A DNA stretch of 39,322 bases from Porphyromonadaceae bacterium CG2_30_38_12 (GCA_001873635.1 MNZK01000015.1:1-39322); one strand, 5' to 3'. Numbered from the stretch's first letter, positions 33,231 through 39,322 are shown. Translations and numbers: made by a program. Notes: a model not told the origin generated them from the letters alone.

Positions 33231-34213
33231 TTTTTAATCAATTTTTCTACGGGTTTATGCTGGGGCGTGTAATCCGAATTTGGATTATCCTTGTACATTT
33301 CGTCCTGAGGGTACCATTTCCATATAAAGCCACCAGCCACAAAATCTTGTTGCCAAACCGACTCGTAAAATGCCTGATAAGCATTGGTTTGAGCATTAAA
33401 ATTTATTTTATCAGTCGTTGATATTCGTTCATTTTCCCATTGTTTATAGGCTGCAAAGTCTATACTTTTGTACCCATATTCAGTAAATATCACTTTCTTA
33501 TTATATTTTTTACTAATTGATTTTATGGCTATTATCTTCGTAGCCCAACGCTTAGTTAGCACTTCTACCGTAGGTGTTTTCTGTCCCGACAACGGAAAAT
33601 AGGCATCGATACCAATATAATCAAGTGCATCCCAAAAAGATACGTTTGAAAATTCCTCAAAATTTGCTGCATAGCATAGTTCTCCACTGTAAACACGACG
33701 CACTTGGGCAATAAGTTTTCTGAAATACGCTGGATGACGAGCCGAATAAGTCTGCAATTCAGTACCTATACATAGTAATTTCACATTGTTTTTTTCTGCA
33801 ATAGCTGCCAAAAACAGTATGTAATTGCTATAATTTTGCTCAAAATCAATCTGTTTTGTGCCCGATAAATCAAACTCACCTGCCCAAAAATAATTCATCA
33901 ACCAACAATGTGGTTTTAAACAGACCTTCAATCCATTTTTTTGCGCCCATTTGATTTGTTCTATAAGTCCCTCTTGCCTATCGCCCCACCAGTTTTTTGG
34001 CGTATTAAATGTTACCGTAGCACTGTTTTTATAGATAAATGCAAATGGGCAGATGGCTATCCAGTTGGCATTTATACGTTTGATAGCACCCATTCCATCA
34101 AGTCTTGTTTTGTATTTTGGCGACACCAAGCAAACTCCATTTATCTTTGTCTGTGCACGAAGCCCGAAGAACATAATGAATATAAATAAGGTCAGTAGGC
34201 CTGTTAATTTCAT
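33212..34213 (-). CDS. GH113-like glycoside hydrolase, exported (paralogue a)
   Basis: A 333-residue protein with a Sec signal peptide (KLTGLLTLFIFIMFFGLRAQ) but no lipobox, unlike the paralogue downstream. Catalytic candidates: Glu in LLCIGTELQTYSAR and Glu in KVIFTEYGYKSIDF. Also NWWGDRQEG, KPHCWLMNYFWAGEFDLSG, DYIGIDAYFPLSG and GFIWKWYPQDEMYKDNPNSDYTPQ, all shared with paralogue b. Likely a secreted beta-mannanase-like enzyme. It follows the GNAT gene by 10 bases, so the GNAT-gene promoter probably drives it and the arsenosugar core downstream. Confidence 0.78.
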   Translation of the reverse strand: MKLTGLLTLFIFIMFFGLRAQTKINGVCLVSPKYKTRLDGMGAIKRINANWIAICPFAFIYKNSATVTFNTPKNWWGDRQEGLIEQIKWAQKNGLKVCLKPHCWLMNYFWAGEFDLSGTKQIDFEQNYSNYILFLAAIAEKNNVKLLCIGTELQTYSARHPAYFRKLIAQVRRVYSGELCYAANFEEFSNVSFWDALDYIGIDAYFPLSGQKTPTVEVLTKRWATKIIAIKSISKKYNKKVIFTEYGYKSIDFAAYKQWENERISTTDKINFNAQTNAYQAFYESVWQQDFVAGGFIWKWYPQDEMYKDNPNSDYTPQHKPVEKLIKKWYSIK

Positions 34214-34223
34214 AGTTTTCTTC

Positions 34224-34724
34224 TTAAACTTTTTTGCCTAAAATTCGCAGACTATAATTTTCTTCATCCATTCTTGCAATGTCAGGCAACAGACCCCAAT
34301 GTTCAAATCCAAAACGTTCAAATAGCTTTATGCTGGGCTCATTATGACTAAAAATAAAAGCTAATAAGGTTTCTATCTTTAAATTTTTGCACTGCTCAAT
34401 GCAATATTTTAATATAGACTTACCAAACCCACGCCCCCTAAATTGTTCATCTATGTAGATACTAATTTCAACCGTGGCATTGTAGGCTGGTCGTCCGTAA
34501 AACGATTGAAAGCTTACCCAGCCAACGGTTTCTCCTGAGTTGTTTTCAATCATCCACAGGGGTCGTTGTGAAGCATTATGTGCCTCAAACCAATTTGCTT
34601 TACTTTCCACAGTTACCTTCGACGTATCTGCTGTAACCATACGTGAAGCAACTGTAGAATTATATATCGCTACAATTTTGGACAAATCACTGCGATGCGC
34701 GTCTTTATAAATTAATGTTTCCAT
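34224..34724 (-). CDS. GNAT acetyltransferase, phosphinothricin acetyltransferase (PAT/ArsN)-like
   Basis: A 166-residue GNAT protein. The N-terminus IYKDAHRSDLSKIVAIYNSTV resembles PAT/Bar proteins; VGWVSFQSFYGRPAYNATVEISIYIDEQFRGRGFGKSIL has the acetyl-CoA motif RGRGFGKS, and FSHNEPSIKLFERFGFEHWGLLPDIARMD matches the PAT C-terminal half. PAT paralogues named ArsN1 acetylate arsinothricin and lie in arsenic operons, which gives a context-based hypothesis; amino-acid or other N-acetylation is equally possible. It is the first gene after the ECF-type promoter at 34744-34769, and the arsenosugar genes follow in the same direction. Confidence 0.8.
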   Translation of the reverse strand: METLIYKDAHRSDLSKIVAIYNSTVASRMVTADTSKVTVESKANWFEAHNASQRPLWMIENNSGETVGWVSFQSFYGRPAYNATVEISIYIDEQFRGRGFGKSILKYCIEQCKNLKIETLLAFIFSHNEPSIKLFERFGFEHWGLLPDIARMDEENYSLRILGKKV

Positions 34725-34743
34725 CTATTCTATTTTTCTATTA

Positions 34744-34769
34744 GACGCTTCAATTTCGTTATCCTGACA
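34744..34769 (-). promoter_or_regulatory. ECF sigma-type promoter, site 4 (GNAT, GH113 pair, arsM, arsS)
   Basis: On the minus strand, TGTCAGG (34769-34763), 15 bases, then CGTC (34747-34744), ending 19 bases before the ATG at 34724. It is the only intergenic promoter candidate before the run of seven closely spaced genes that ends with arsS. Confidence 0.75.
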
Positions 34770-34776
34770 GTTGTAG

Positions 34777-35598
34777 CTATTTTTTTAGAGGAAAAATAAA
34801 TTGCCCCAAAAATCTCTTCGGAAAACTCTTCTCATCATCAAAACCGAGCTCTACATCCCTGCCCGAAGTGGGAATGTAATTGGTGCTGAACAAATAATCC
34901 CACACACTCAAAGTCAGTCCAAAATTTACACCATATTTTTTTGGTAATTCCTTGGCATGGTGCCATATATGCATTTGAGGATTATTCAAAATGTATTTCA
35001 ACCAACCCAAGTGAACATTTATATTCGCATGATTAAAATGCCCTATTGCAATAGTGATGACATACATGATGGTGAAATCGTTGACACTCATGCCCAGCAG
35101 TGCCAACGGAATATATTGAAGCAGGCTATAGGCAATCCCTTCCACCCAATGGTAGCGCAGATGTGCCGCAAAGCCCATTTCCTTGACGGAATGATGCACT
35201 TTATGAAATTGCCACAACCAATCGACTCGATGCAACAAACGGTGAATGTTGAACTGAACAAAATCGCGAAGGAGGAAGAAAATTAGAATCTGCAACCACG
35301 ATGGTAAATGATTGATATGCAACAAGTCTAATTGATAAATACCTGCATTATTCAATCCCAACCAAAGTAAATGATGCGTGATGTTTGCCAAAAAATTGAG
35401 CAACAACACGGGGAAAATAAACAGATTAAAAAACATATAAAAGCCATCGAGCCAAAAATCTTTACGAAATATGGATTGACTTTTTCGCCAAGGGAAAAAT
35501 ATTTCCAATGCCCAAAAGAAAATAGAAAGCCCCACAAACCAAAGAAAAAAAGGGCTTGTGAAGGTTTCTTTTATATTTTTGAATATCGATTCGAACAT
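34777..35598 (-). CDS. Sterol desaturase/fatty acid hydroxylase superfamily protein
   Basis: A 273-residue membrane protein with four or so hydrophobic segments. His boxes for a di-iron site: H119xxxH123 (NIHRLLHR), H132xxH135H136 (FHKVHHS), H-rich IGHFNHANINVH and MHIWHHA near residues 215-220. The set is complete, so it may hydroxylate or desaturate a lipid or alkyl chain. The substrate is unknown. It is 21 bases after the second peroxidase-like gene, and the ECF site 4 lies just past its stop, so it belongs with NrtS and the peroxidase-like gene. Confidence 0.82.
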   Translation of the reverse strand: MFESIFKNIKETFTSPFFLWFVGLSIFFWALEIFFPWRKSQSIFRKDFWLDGFYMFFNLFIFPVLLLNFLANITHHLLWLGLNNAGIYQLDLLHINHLPSWLQILIFFLLRDFVQFNIHRLLHRVDWLWQFHKVHHSVKEMGFAAHLRYHWVEGIAYSLLQYIPLALLGMSVNDFTIMYVITIAIGHFNHANINVHLGWLKYILNNPQMHIWHHAKELPKKYGVNFGLTLSVWDYLFSTNYIPTSGRDVELGFDDEKSFPKRFLGQFIFPLKK

Positions 35599-35619
35599 AT
35601 AATTTTGTGATTTAATGAA

Positions 35620-36180
35620 TTAATAATTATATCCAGCACCTTTGTCGGTTTCCAATTCCACACCCAACGATAGTACAAGTCGATTTACAAAGTTGAAATA
35701 AGCCACCACCAATACGGCATCCAAAATTCCCTGTTCCGCAATTCCAACTTCCGATAATTCTTTTGTAAAATCAGTTTTTTCGTGTAAGTGAGGATACAAT
35801 GTAAGATGTTTTGCAAACCTACACAAAGCATTTTCCTTTTCGGAAAGACCTTTGGCTTCAATATTTGTCAACAGCAGTTGAATTTTCGAATTATCTTTCC
35901 AGTATTTATTTAATGCTTCCGAATGGTGCGTTCTACAATAATTGCAGCCATTATTTACCGACACAACCACCGCTATCATTTCACGCTCAGCACGCGACAA
36001 CTCTGAATGATTAAACATTATTTCAATGTAAAGGTTCATGTGTGCCACAATGCTTTCGGGATGCAAACTCTGAATGGTATGCACATCGGCTAATTTTCCA
36101 CGATTTTTTATTAAATCATCGTATATTGCTCTCAGTCTGCCAGTTGACTCCTCGTAATCTATCACTTTAATTCTCGACAT
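35620..36180 (-). CDS. Peroxidase-related AhpD/CMD-fold protein
   Basis: A 186-residue protein, longer than the arsenosugar-type one. HSELSRAEREMIAVVVSVNNGCNYCRTHHSEAL gives C79xxC82xxxH86, the full AhpD CxxCxxxH triad, which supports alkylhydroperoxidase-like activity. RFAKHLTLYPHL and LDAVLVVAYFNFVNRLVLSLGVELE are also typical. No signal peptide, so cytoplasmic. It lies 25 bases after nrtS and 21 before the desaturase gene, and the ECF site 5 is the probable promoter. Confidence 0.85.
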   Translation of the reverse strand: MSRIKVIDYEESTGRLRAIYDDLIKNRGKLADVHTIQSLHPESIVAHMNLYIEIMFNHSELSRAEREMIAVVVSVNNGCNYCRTHHSEALNKYWKDNSKIQLLLTNIEAKGLSEKENALCRFAKHLTLYPHLHEKTDFTKELSEVGIAEQGILDAVLVVAYFNFVNRLVLSLGVELETDKGAGYNY

Positions 36181-36205
36181 GCACGTTGTTTTTGTTTGAA
36201 AAATT

Positions 36206-36430
36206 TTATTTCGTAAAATTATTTTTTGCTTGTACAGCCGAAAAAGTCGACACCAAATAGGGTACGCAATAGGTGAGCAATAACCTTGAAATAGATATAT
36301 TTTCGAAATCTAATGTCGAAATGGCTGTCCATTGATTGATTAAATTGAGCAAGGTTCCTACCACAACCGCCACTTTAATGGCTGTGTATGCTATTTTCTT
36401 TCGGAACGCTATTTCAATAAAATTTCTCAT
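36206..36430 (-). CDS. nrtS: Small membrane protein NrtS (nitrate/nitrite transporter)
   Basis: A 74-residue protein with two hydrophobic segments. The pattern FIEIAFRKKIAYTAIKVAVVVGTLLNLINQW, then SRLLLTYCVPYLVSTFSAVQA, matches the NrtS family (R..A..VALVVGT.L..INQ, LTY.VPY.VST.S). NrtS is linked to nitrate and nitrite transport. Here it shares its upstream region with a divergent MarR gene and has an ECF-type promoter 24 bases before the ATG. Confidence 0.82.
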   Translation of the reverse strand: MRNFIEIAFRKKIAYTAIKVAVVVGTLLNLINQWTAISTLDFENISISRLLLTYCVPYLVSTFSAVQAKNNFTK

Positions 36431-36454
36431 TGTCTATTACCATTTAAACATTGG

Positions 36455-36480
36455 TCGTAAGAAATAAACAAACCTGACAC
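36455..36480 (-). promoter_or_regulatory. ECF sigma-type promoter, site 5 (nrtS, peroxidase-like gene, desaturase)
   Basis: On the minus strand, TGTCAGG (36480-36474), 15 bases, then CGAC (36458-36455), ending 24 bases before the ATG at 36430. Confidence 0.75.
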
Positions 36481-36498
36481 TAAAATTAAGAATTAATG

Positions 36499-36560
36499 CA
36501 AAGATATAAAATAGTTTCAAATGAAACCAATAATTAGTTCGACAAAATGTATTATTTTTG
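36499..36560. promoter_or_regulatory. Divergent nrtS/marR promoter region with palindromic operator candidate
   Basis: The plus strand has TATTTTTG (36553-36560) as -7 box 15 bases before the marR ATG, and the minus strand has TATCTTTG (36506-36499) toward nrtS. Both fit TAnnTTTG, but neither has a clean -33 TTTG at usual distance. Between them lies GTTTCA-AA-TGAAAC (36514-36527), a perfect 6-2-6 palindrome where a MarR dimer could bind and block both promoters. Confidence 0.5.
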
Positions 36561-36575
36561 TAAAAAATAAAAATT

Positions 36576-37013
36576 ATGGAATATAGTTTTTCAACGTCAT
36601 TCGGAAATCTATCGAGTAAATTAGTTTTGGATATAAGAAAGGTATTTGTAAGTTTTCTTTCGCAAGCACAATTAGAAATTACGACCGACGAATGGTTTGT
36701 GCTGTCAAAACTGTTTCATACCAAAGCGAGCACTCAAAATGAAATTGCAAACGAATTGGGATTGAGCAAAGTAAAAATCACGCGTTTAATCGCAGTACTC
36801 GAAAATAAAAATTTTATAAGCAGAGAGACGGGTATGGGCGATAAACGATTTAAAAATGTAACGCTTACAGAGGAAGGAAAAGCAATGTATCGTATTGTGG
36901 AACCAATAGCAAAAGAGACTTTGAAAAAAATATTCGATGGATTTAGCGAAGCAGAAAAGCAGTTGCAAATTGAATTTTACAATAGAATGCTATCAAATTT
37001 AAGACAAACTTAA
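36576..37013 (+). CDS. MarR-family transcriptional regulator
   Basis: This 145-residue winged-helix protein is the only intact plus-strand gene. LEITTDEWFVLSKLFHTKASTQNEIANELGLSKVKITRLIAVLENKNFISRETGMGDKRFKNVTLTEEGK contains the recognition helix (LGLSKVKITRLIAVLE) and the wing (GDKRFKNVTLTEEG) typical of MarR. Target genes are probably itself and nrtS, given the shared intergenic palindrome. The ligand is unknown; no Cys is present in the chain, so direct thiol oxidation is unlikely. Its stop overlaps the anti-sigma stop by 4 bases in convergent orientation. Confidence 0.88.
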   Translation: MEYSFSTSFGNLSSKLVLDIRKVFVSFLSQAQLEITTDEWFVLSKLFHTKASTQNEIANELGLSKVKITRLIAVLENKNFISRETGMGDKRFKNVTLTEEGKAMYRIVEPIAKETLKKIFDGFSEAEKQLQIEFYNRMLSNLRQT

Positions 37014-37273
37014 TCTCTGTGCGATAATTCTTCTTTAATTTTCAATTTCAACTTATCCAAATCGGCAGTATGTGTGTGGGCATTGGCTAAGTGCTGAATA
37101 CCATTTTCGAGAAACTCACTTTGTTTTTCGTAACGGGCACATTTGTCGCACATCATGGTGTGCATGCGCAGTTGGAGTCTTTCTGTGAACGATAGTTTTA
37201 TATGGAATTTTTTTTCTATTAATTCCGTTGCTTTCAAACATGAAAGCATAAGGATATGCATGATATGTTTCAT
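37010..37273 (-). CDS. Zinc-binding anti-sigma factor (ZAS, HX3CX2C)
   Basis: An 87-residue cytoplasmic protein from the ATG at 37273, directly after the ECF sigma gene (4 bases). Residues 38-45 read HTMMCDKC, the HX3CX2C zinc-binding motif of ZAS anti-sigma factors such as RsrA and ChrR; a further Cys12 lies in LSCLKATELIEKK. ZAS proteins hold the sigma factor until thiol oxidation, metal or another signal releases it. The segment SCLKATELIEKKFHIKLSFTERLQLRMHTMMCDKC is a pattern I recall from Bacteroidota pairs. A non-ATG start at 37330 would overlap the sigma gene and is less likely. Its own ECF-type promoter (37354-37379) lies inside the sigma gene. Confidence 0.82.
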   Translation of the reverse strand: MKHIMHILMLSCLKATELIEKKFHIKLSFTERLQLRMHTMMCDKCARYEKQSEFLENGIQHLANAHTHTADLDKLKLKIKEELSHRD

Positions 37274-37277
37274 TTTT

Positions 37278-37829
37278 CTAATTGTTAAACCAATTATTTT
37301 CAATACAGTTTCGAAGTTGCAATTTGGCACGATGTACTATTTGCCAAAAGTTAGTCGTACTAATACCTAATTCCTGACAGATATCCTCACCACTTTGTTC
37401 GGTCAAATACTTTAATTTTACACAGGCGCTCCATTTATCGGGTAATGCATCGAGGCATTTTTTCAAAGTATCATTAAACTCTTCATCATCTAAGAGATTT
37501 GACTCCTCTTCGTGCCATTCTTTTGGAGCTTTTTCATCATGCCAACCTTCATTATCATCGAAGAAAGTCGATATCGTATCGTTACCAAGCACAATGGGGC
37601 TTTTTGCTTTTTTTCGGTAAAAGTCAATGATTTTATGATTCAGAATGGAGAAAAGCCAAGTTTTTGGTGAACTATCGCCCTGAAAAGAATGGATTCTCTC
37701 GGCAGCAACCAGAAATGTATCCTGAACCAAATCTTCGGCTATATGCACCGAGGATGTTTTGAAGTATGCCCAGTTGTAAAGCTCCGAAGTGAATTCGTTG
37801 ACCCAGTGCGTAATGTTTTTGTTGCTCAT
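37278..37829 (-). CDS. ECF-type RNA polymerase sigma factor
   Basis: A 183-residue sigma factor with regions 2 and 4 only. HIAEDLVQDTFLVAAERIHSFQGDSSPKTWLFSILNHKIIDFYRKKAK (about 31-77) is region 2 with the -10-recognising helix, and LDALPDKWSACVKLKYLTEQSGEDICQELGISTTNFWQIVHRAKLQLRNCIE (about 127-178) is region 4 with its HTH for the -35 element. An acidic linker (DDNEGWHDEKAPKEWHEEESNLLDDEEF) joins them. The downstream ZAS protein should be its partner. No ECF-type box precedes the sigma gene itself, but five exact sites and one variant occur elsewhere in the window. I infer these are its targets. Confidence 0.92.
   Translation of the reverse strand: MSNKNITHWVNEFTSELYNWAYFKTSSVHIAEDLVQDTFLVAAERIHSFQGDSSPKTWLFSILNHKIIDFYRKKAKSPIVLGNDTISTFFDDNEGWHDEKAPKEWHEEESNLLDDEEFNDTLKKCLDALPDKWSACVKLKYLTEQSGEDICQELGISTTNFWQIVHRAKLQLRNCIENNWFNN
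37354..37379 (-). promoter_or_regulatory. ECF sigma-type promoter, site 6 (anti-sigma gene), inside the sigma gene
   Basis: On the minus strand, TGTCAGG (37379-37373), 15 bases, then CGAC (37357-37354), ending 80 bases before the anti-sigma ATG at 37273. It overlaps codons of the sigma region-4 HTH (CQELGISTTNF), so it could be coincidental, yet the match and spacing are exact. It would raise anti-sigma level when the sigma factor is free, a negative feedback. Confidence 0.55.
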
Positions 37830-37895
37830 GATTTATTACAAATATTATAAAAAACAATTGATAATTAATTATAGTTCATTATTTTAGTTATTCAT

Positions 37896-38549
37896 TTAAA
37901 GCTCACCATCCCATTCCTTATAAAACTCAGCAAGAAAGTTTTCCATGTAACTATGTCGATGTTCTGCAATAATTTGAGCAGTAATGGTGTTCATTCTATA
38001 CTTTAGCAATAATAGTTTTTCGTAAAAGTGATTAATGGTTGGAGCGCTACTATTACGATATTCATCTTTATTCATGTTTAGTGTTGGATGTATGCTGGGA
38101 TTGTAAATCTCGCGATTTCGGAATCCACCATAATTAAATGTACGGGCAATACCAATCGCGCCAATCGCATCAAGTCTATCGGCATCCTGCACTATATCAA
38201 GCTCTTTCGATCTGAAGAGTTGATTTTCAGTTCCACCTTTGAATGACACATGTTCAATTATAGCTATTATCTGTTGAATAATTGTTTCACTTAGCTCCTG
38301 CGATGCAAGAAATTCCTTCGCTAATGTTGGTCCTACAGTTTCGTCGCCATTGTGAAACTTAGCATCGGCAATGTCATGCAATAACGCTCCCAATTCAACG
38401 ACAAGTATATCAGCTTGTTCGGTGGCAGCTATTCGACGGGCAAGTTTCCATACCCGCTCAATGTGCCACCAGTCATGTCCTCCCTCAGCGCCAGCAAGTT
38501 GCTGTTTCACAAAATGAATTGTATCATTTATCAGGTTTTCGTTGCTCAT
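37896..38549 (-). CDS. HD-domain phosphohydrolase
   Basis: A 217-residue soluble HD-superfamily protein. H25/H29 in GGHDWWHIERVWKLARRIA, H58-D59 in ELGALLHDIADAKFH and a distal Asp in DIVQDADRLDAIGAIGIARTFNYGG form the metal site. The family includes nucleotide phosphohydrolases; the substrate is not known. It has a short AT-rich gap to the sigma gene and no clear operon link. Confidence 0.83.
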   Translation of the reverse strand: MSNENLINDTIHFVKQQLAGAEGGHDWWHIERVWKLARRIAATEQADILVVELGALLHDIADAKFHNGDETVGPTLAKEFLASQELSETIIQQIIAIIEHVSFKGGTENQLFRSKELDIVQDADRLDAIGAIGIARTFNYGGFRNREIYNPSIHPTLNMNKDEYRNSSAPTINHFYEKLLLLKYRMNTITAQIIAEHRHSYMENFLAEFYKEWDGEL

Positions 38550-38774
38550 TTAAGAATTAATTAAAAATTAATTTTCAAATTTACTATAATATTTACTAAC
38601 ATTTCGGAGGATATAGCTACTTGATAACTAAGTGATTAACTGGAAAGTTAAATATAGTTATATTGTTGATTTTTATTGAATTAAGTCATGTAAAAAGCAG
38701 CATATTTAGATATAAATGACTACCTTTGAGATAGTTAGAAAACAAATTCGAAATGCATGCGAAATATGCAATAG

Positions 38775-38969
38775 CACAAAAGTACAAATAAATTTTCAGA
38801 GATAGAAGTATTTGCAAAAGATTCAGACACGCTAACGAGCACCTTGTCTGAAGTTATGGACAAATTTATTATAAAAAGTCATCTTGCACCTTTCGATGCT
38901 CTCAAAAGCAAAGGAGTGGCAATTTCAAGCATATTAATTATTTTGCTTTTGACCTTGATAATGCAATGA
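38775..38969 (+). pseudogene. Transposase N-terminal relic (IS4-like)
   Basis: An open frame with no usable start reads NKFSEIEVFAKDSDTL, then SEVMDKFIIKSHLAPFDALKSKGVAISSILIILLLTL, then a stop. The (F)I(L/I)KS.L.P.D.LKSKG segment followed by a hydrophobic run resembles the N-terminal domain of some IS4-superfamily transposases in Bacteroidota. The catalytic part is absent; further downstream only broken frames occur. A TACCTTTG box at 38721-38728 lies upstream. Confidence 0.4.
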
Positions 38970-39106
38970 AAGCAACTACATCTATCATTCGGAAACACAC
39001 AGATTATACAATGCAAAACCAGTATTTTGCCTAAAGCTTACACCCTCAAAACACAATGCATTTATAGATCTTTTCTGGCAAACGTACAAGTTGCAAATCT
39101 ACTTTT

Positions 39107-39138
39107 TTTGAAAAAGCGAAAAAATTAGTTTATCTTTG
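39107..39138 (+). promoter_or_regulatory. Housekeeping promoter of Bacteroidota type, facing out of the window
   Basis: TTTG (39107-39110), 20 bases, then TATCTTTG (39131-39138), a near-ideal match to TTTG-N19to21-TAnnTTTG. No coding start follows within the window, so it may drive a gene beyond the right edge with a long leader, or a small RNA. Confidence 0.6.
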
Positions 39139-39216
39139 TGGGAGAAAAATATACTATGTAAAAGCCACAATCTATACATGCCTAATACTATACTCCCCAA
39201 TGTTAGGACAATTTTA

Positions 39217-39322
39217 GCAGCAAGTTAAGATATGTTTTGTTGCTGCAAATTAGTTCGGACAAAACGGGAAATAACTTTTGGAGCCGCCACCAAGCGAGCT
39301 CGAAAAAAGTTATTCTCGTTTT
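39217..39322. other. Structured leader or palindromic site at the right edge
   Basis: Hairpin 1: GCAGCAA (39217-39223) with TTGCTGC (39240-39246), loop 16. Hairpin 2: AAAACGGGAAATAACTTTT (39261-39279) faces AAAAGTTATTCTCGTTTT (39305-39322), with inner GAGC (39281-39284) and GCTC (39298-39301); the arms may continue past the edge. It follows the promoter at 39107-39138, so it could be a transcribed leader or a small RNA. A recombination site is another option. Confidence 0.4.

Larger units (their letters stand above)
38550..39322. other. Right-hand gene-free stretch
   Basis: I see no intact gene in these 773 bases. They hold a transposase relic (38775-38969), a possible -7 box TACCTTTG (38721-38728), a good Bacteroidota promoter at 39107-39138 and hairpins at 39217-39246 and 39261-39322. 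Confidence 0.6.

Noticed and set aside
34280-34286. TGTCAGG on the plus strand inside the GNAT gene
   Set aside because: No CGWC at 14-16 bases and no plus-strand gene downstream.
39261-39322. Integron attC site
   Set aside because: The arms do not fit the RYYYAAC/GTTRRRY core and no integrase or cassette pattern is in view.
1-39322. CRISPR arrays, tRNA or rRNA genes
   Set aside because: No regularly spaced repeats, cloverleaf-like sequences or conserved rRNA stretches were noticed on reading; this was done by eye, not by a search program.

Overview
The window is AT-rich DNA of a Bacteroidota (Bacteroidetes) bacterium. The evidence is a C-terminal type IX secretion sorting domain, NrtS, DUF6695-type and Bacteroidota-style ECF/zinc anti-sigma proteins, -7 boxes of the form TAnnTTTG, and almost no Shine-Dalgarno signals. 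No species is assigned. Nearly all genes lie on the minus strand; only the MarR regulator and an IS relic are on plus. Both ends are mobile or decayed DNA: an IS66-type end cutting a ruined tyrosine recombinase on the left, and a transposase relic plus an unexplained promoter and hairpins on the right.

Layout from left to right: a cysteine dioxygenase / PLP decarboxylase pair (likely hypotaurine synthesis) with a DUF6695-like gene; a redox set (peroxiredoxin-like, YceI, OB-fold protein, DsbA/FrnE-like); an envelope glycosylation and electron-transfer set (GT-C, two GT2, MORN lipoprotein, outer-membrane protein, membrane 4Fe-4S protein, FAD oxidoreductase); purine nucleoside phosphorylase and an aquaporin; a carbohydrate and oxidoreductase set (two (alpha/alpha)6 glucosidases, SDR, VOC, GMC); a glycerol-facilitator channel, an arsenosugar-type transferase and a rhodanese; a large Met-rich T9SS cargo protein; the arsenosugar core (ArsS, peroxidase-like protein, DUF547, ArsM); two GH113-like lipoprotein or secreted hydrolases, a PAT-like GNAT acetyltransferase, a sterol-desaturase-type protein, a second peroxidase-like protein and NrtS; a divergent MarR; then an ECF sigma factor with its zinc-binding anti-sigma and an HD hydrolase.

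The main finding is a shared promoter motif, TGTCAGG-N15-CG(A/T)C, present in five exact copies (plus one with N14), always on the minus strand and 19 to 80 bases before a start codon. Targets are the OB-fold/YceI/peroxiredoxin run, the DsbA-like gene, the T9SS protein, the GNAT gene that heads the run leading to ArsM and ArsS, NrtS/peroxidase, and the anti-sigma gene itself (inside the sigma gene). The anti-sigma has an HX3CX2C zinc-thiol motif. I infer one thiol-sensing ECF regulon that couples redox repair to arsenosugar synthesis. Known chemistry (ArsM methylates arsenic, ArsS adds the 5'-deoxyadenosyl group) fits with neighbours that could import arsenite (GlpF-like), remove adenine (PNP) and glycosylate the product (transferase).
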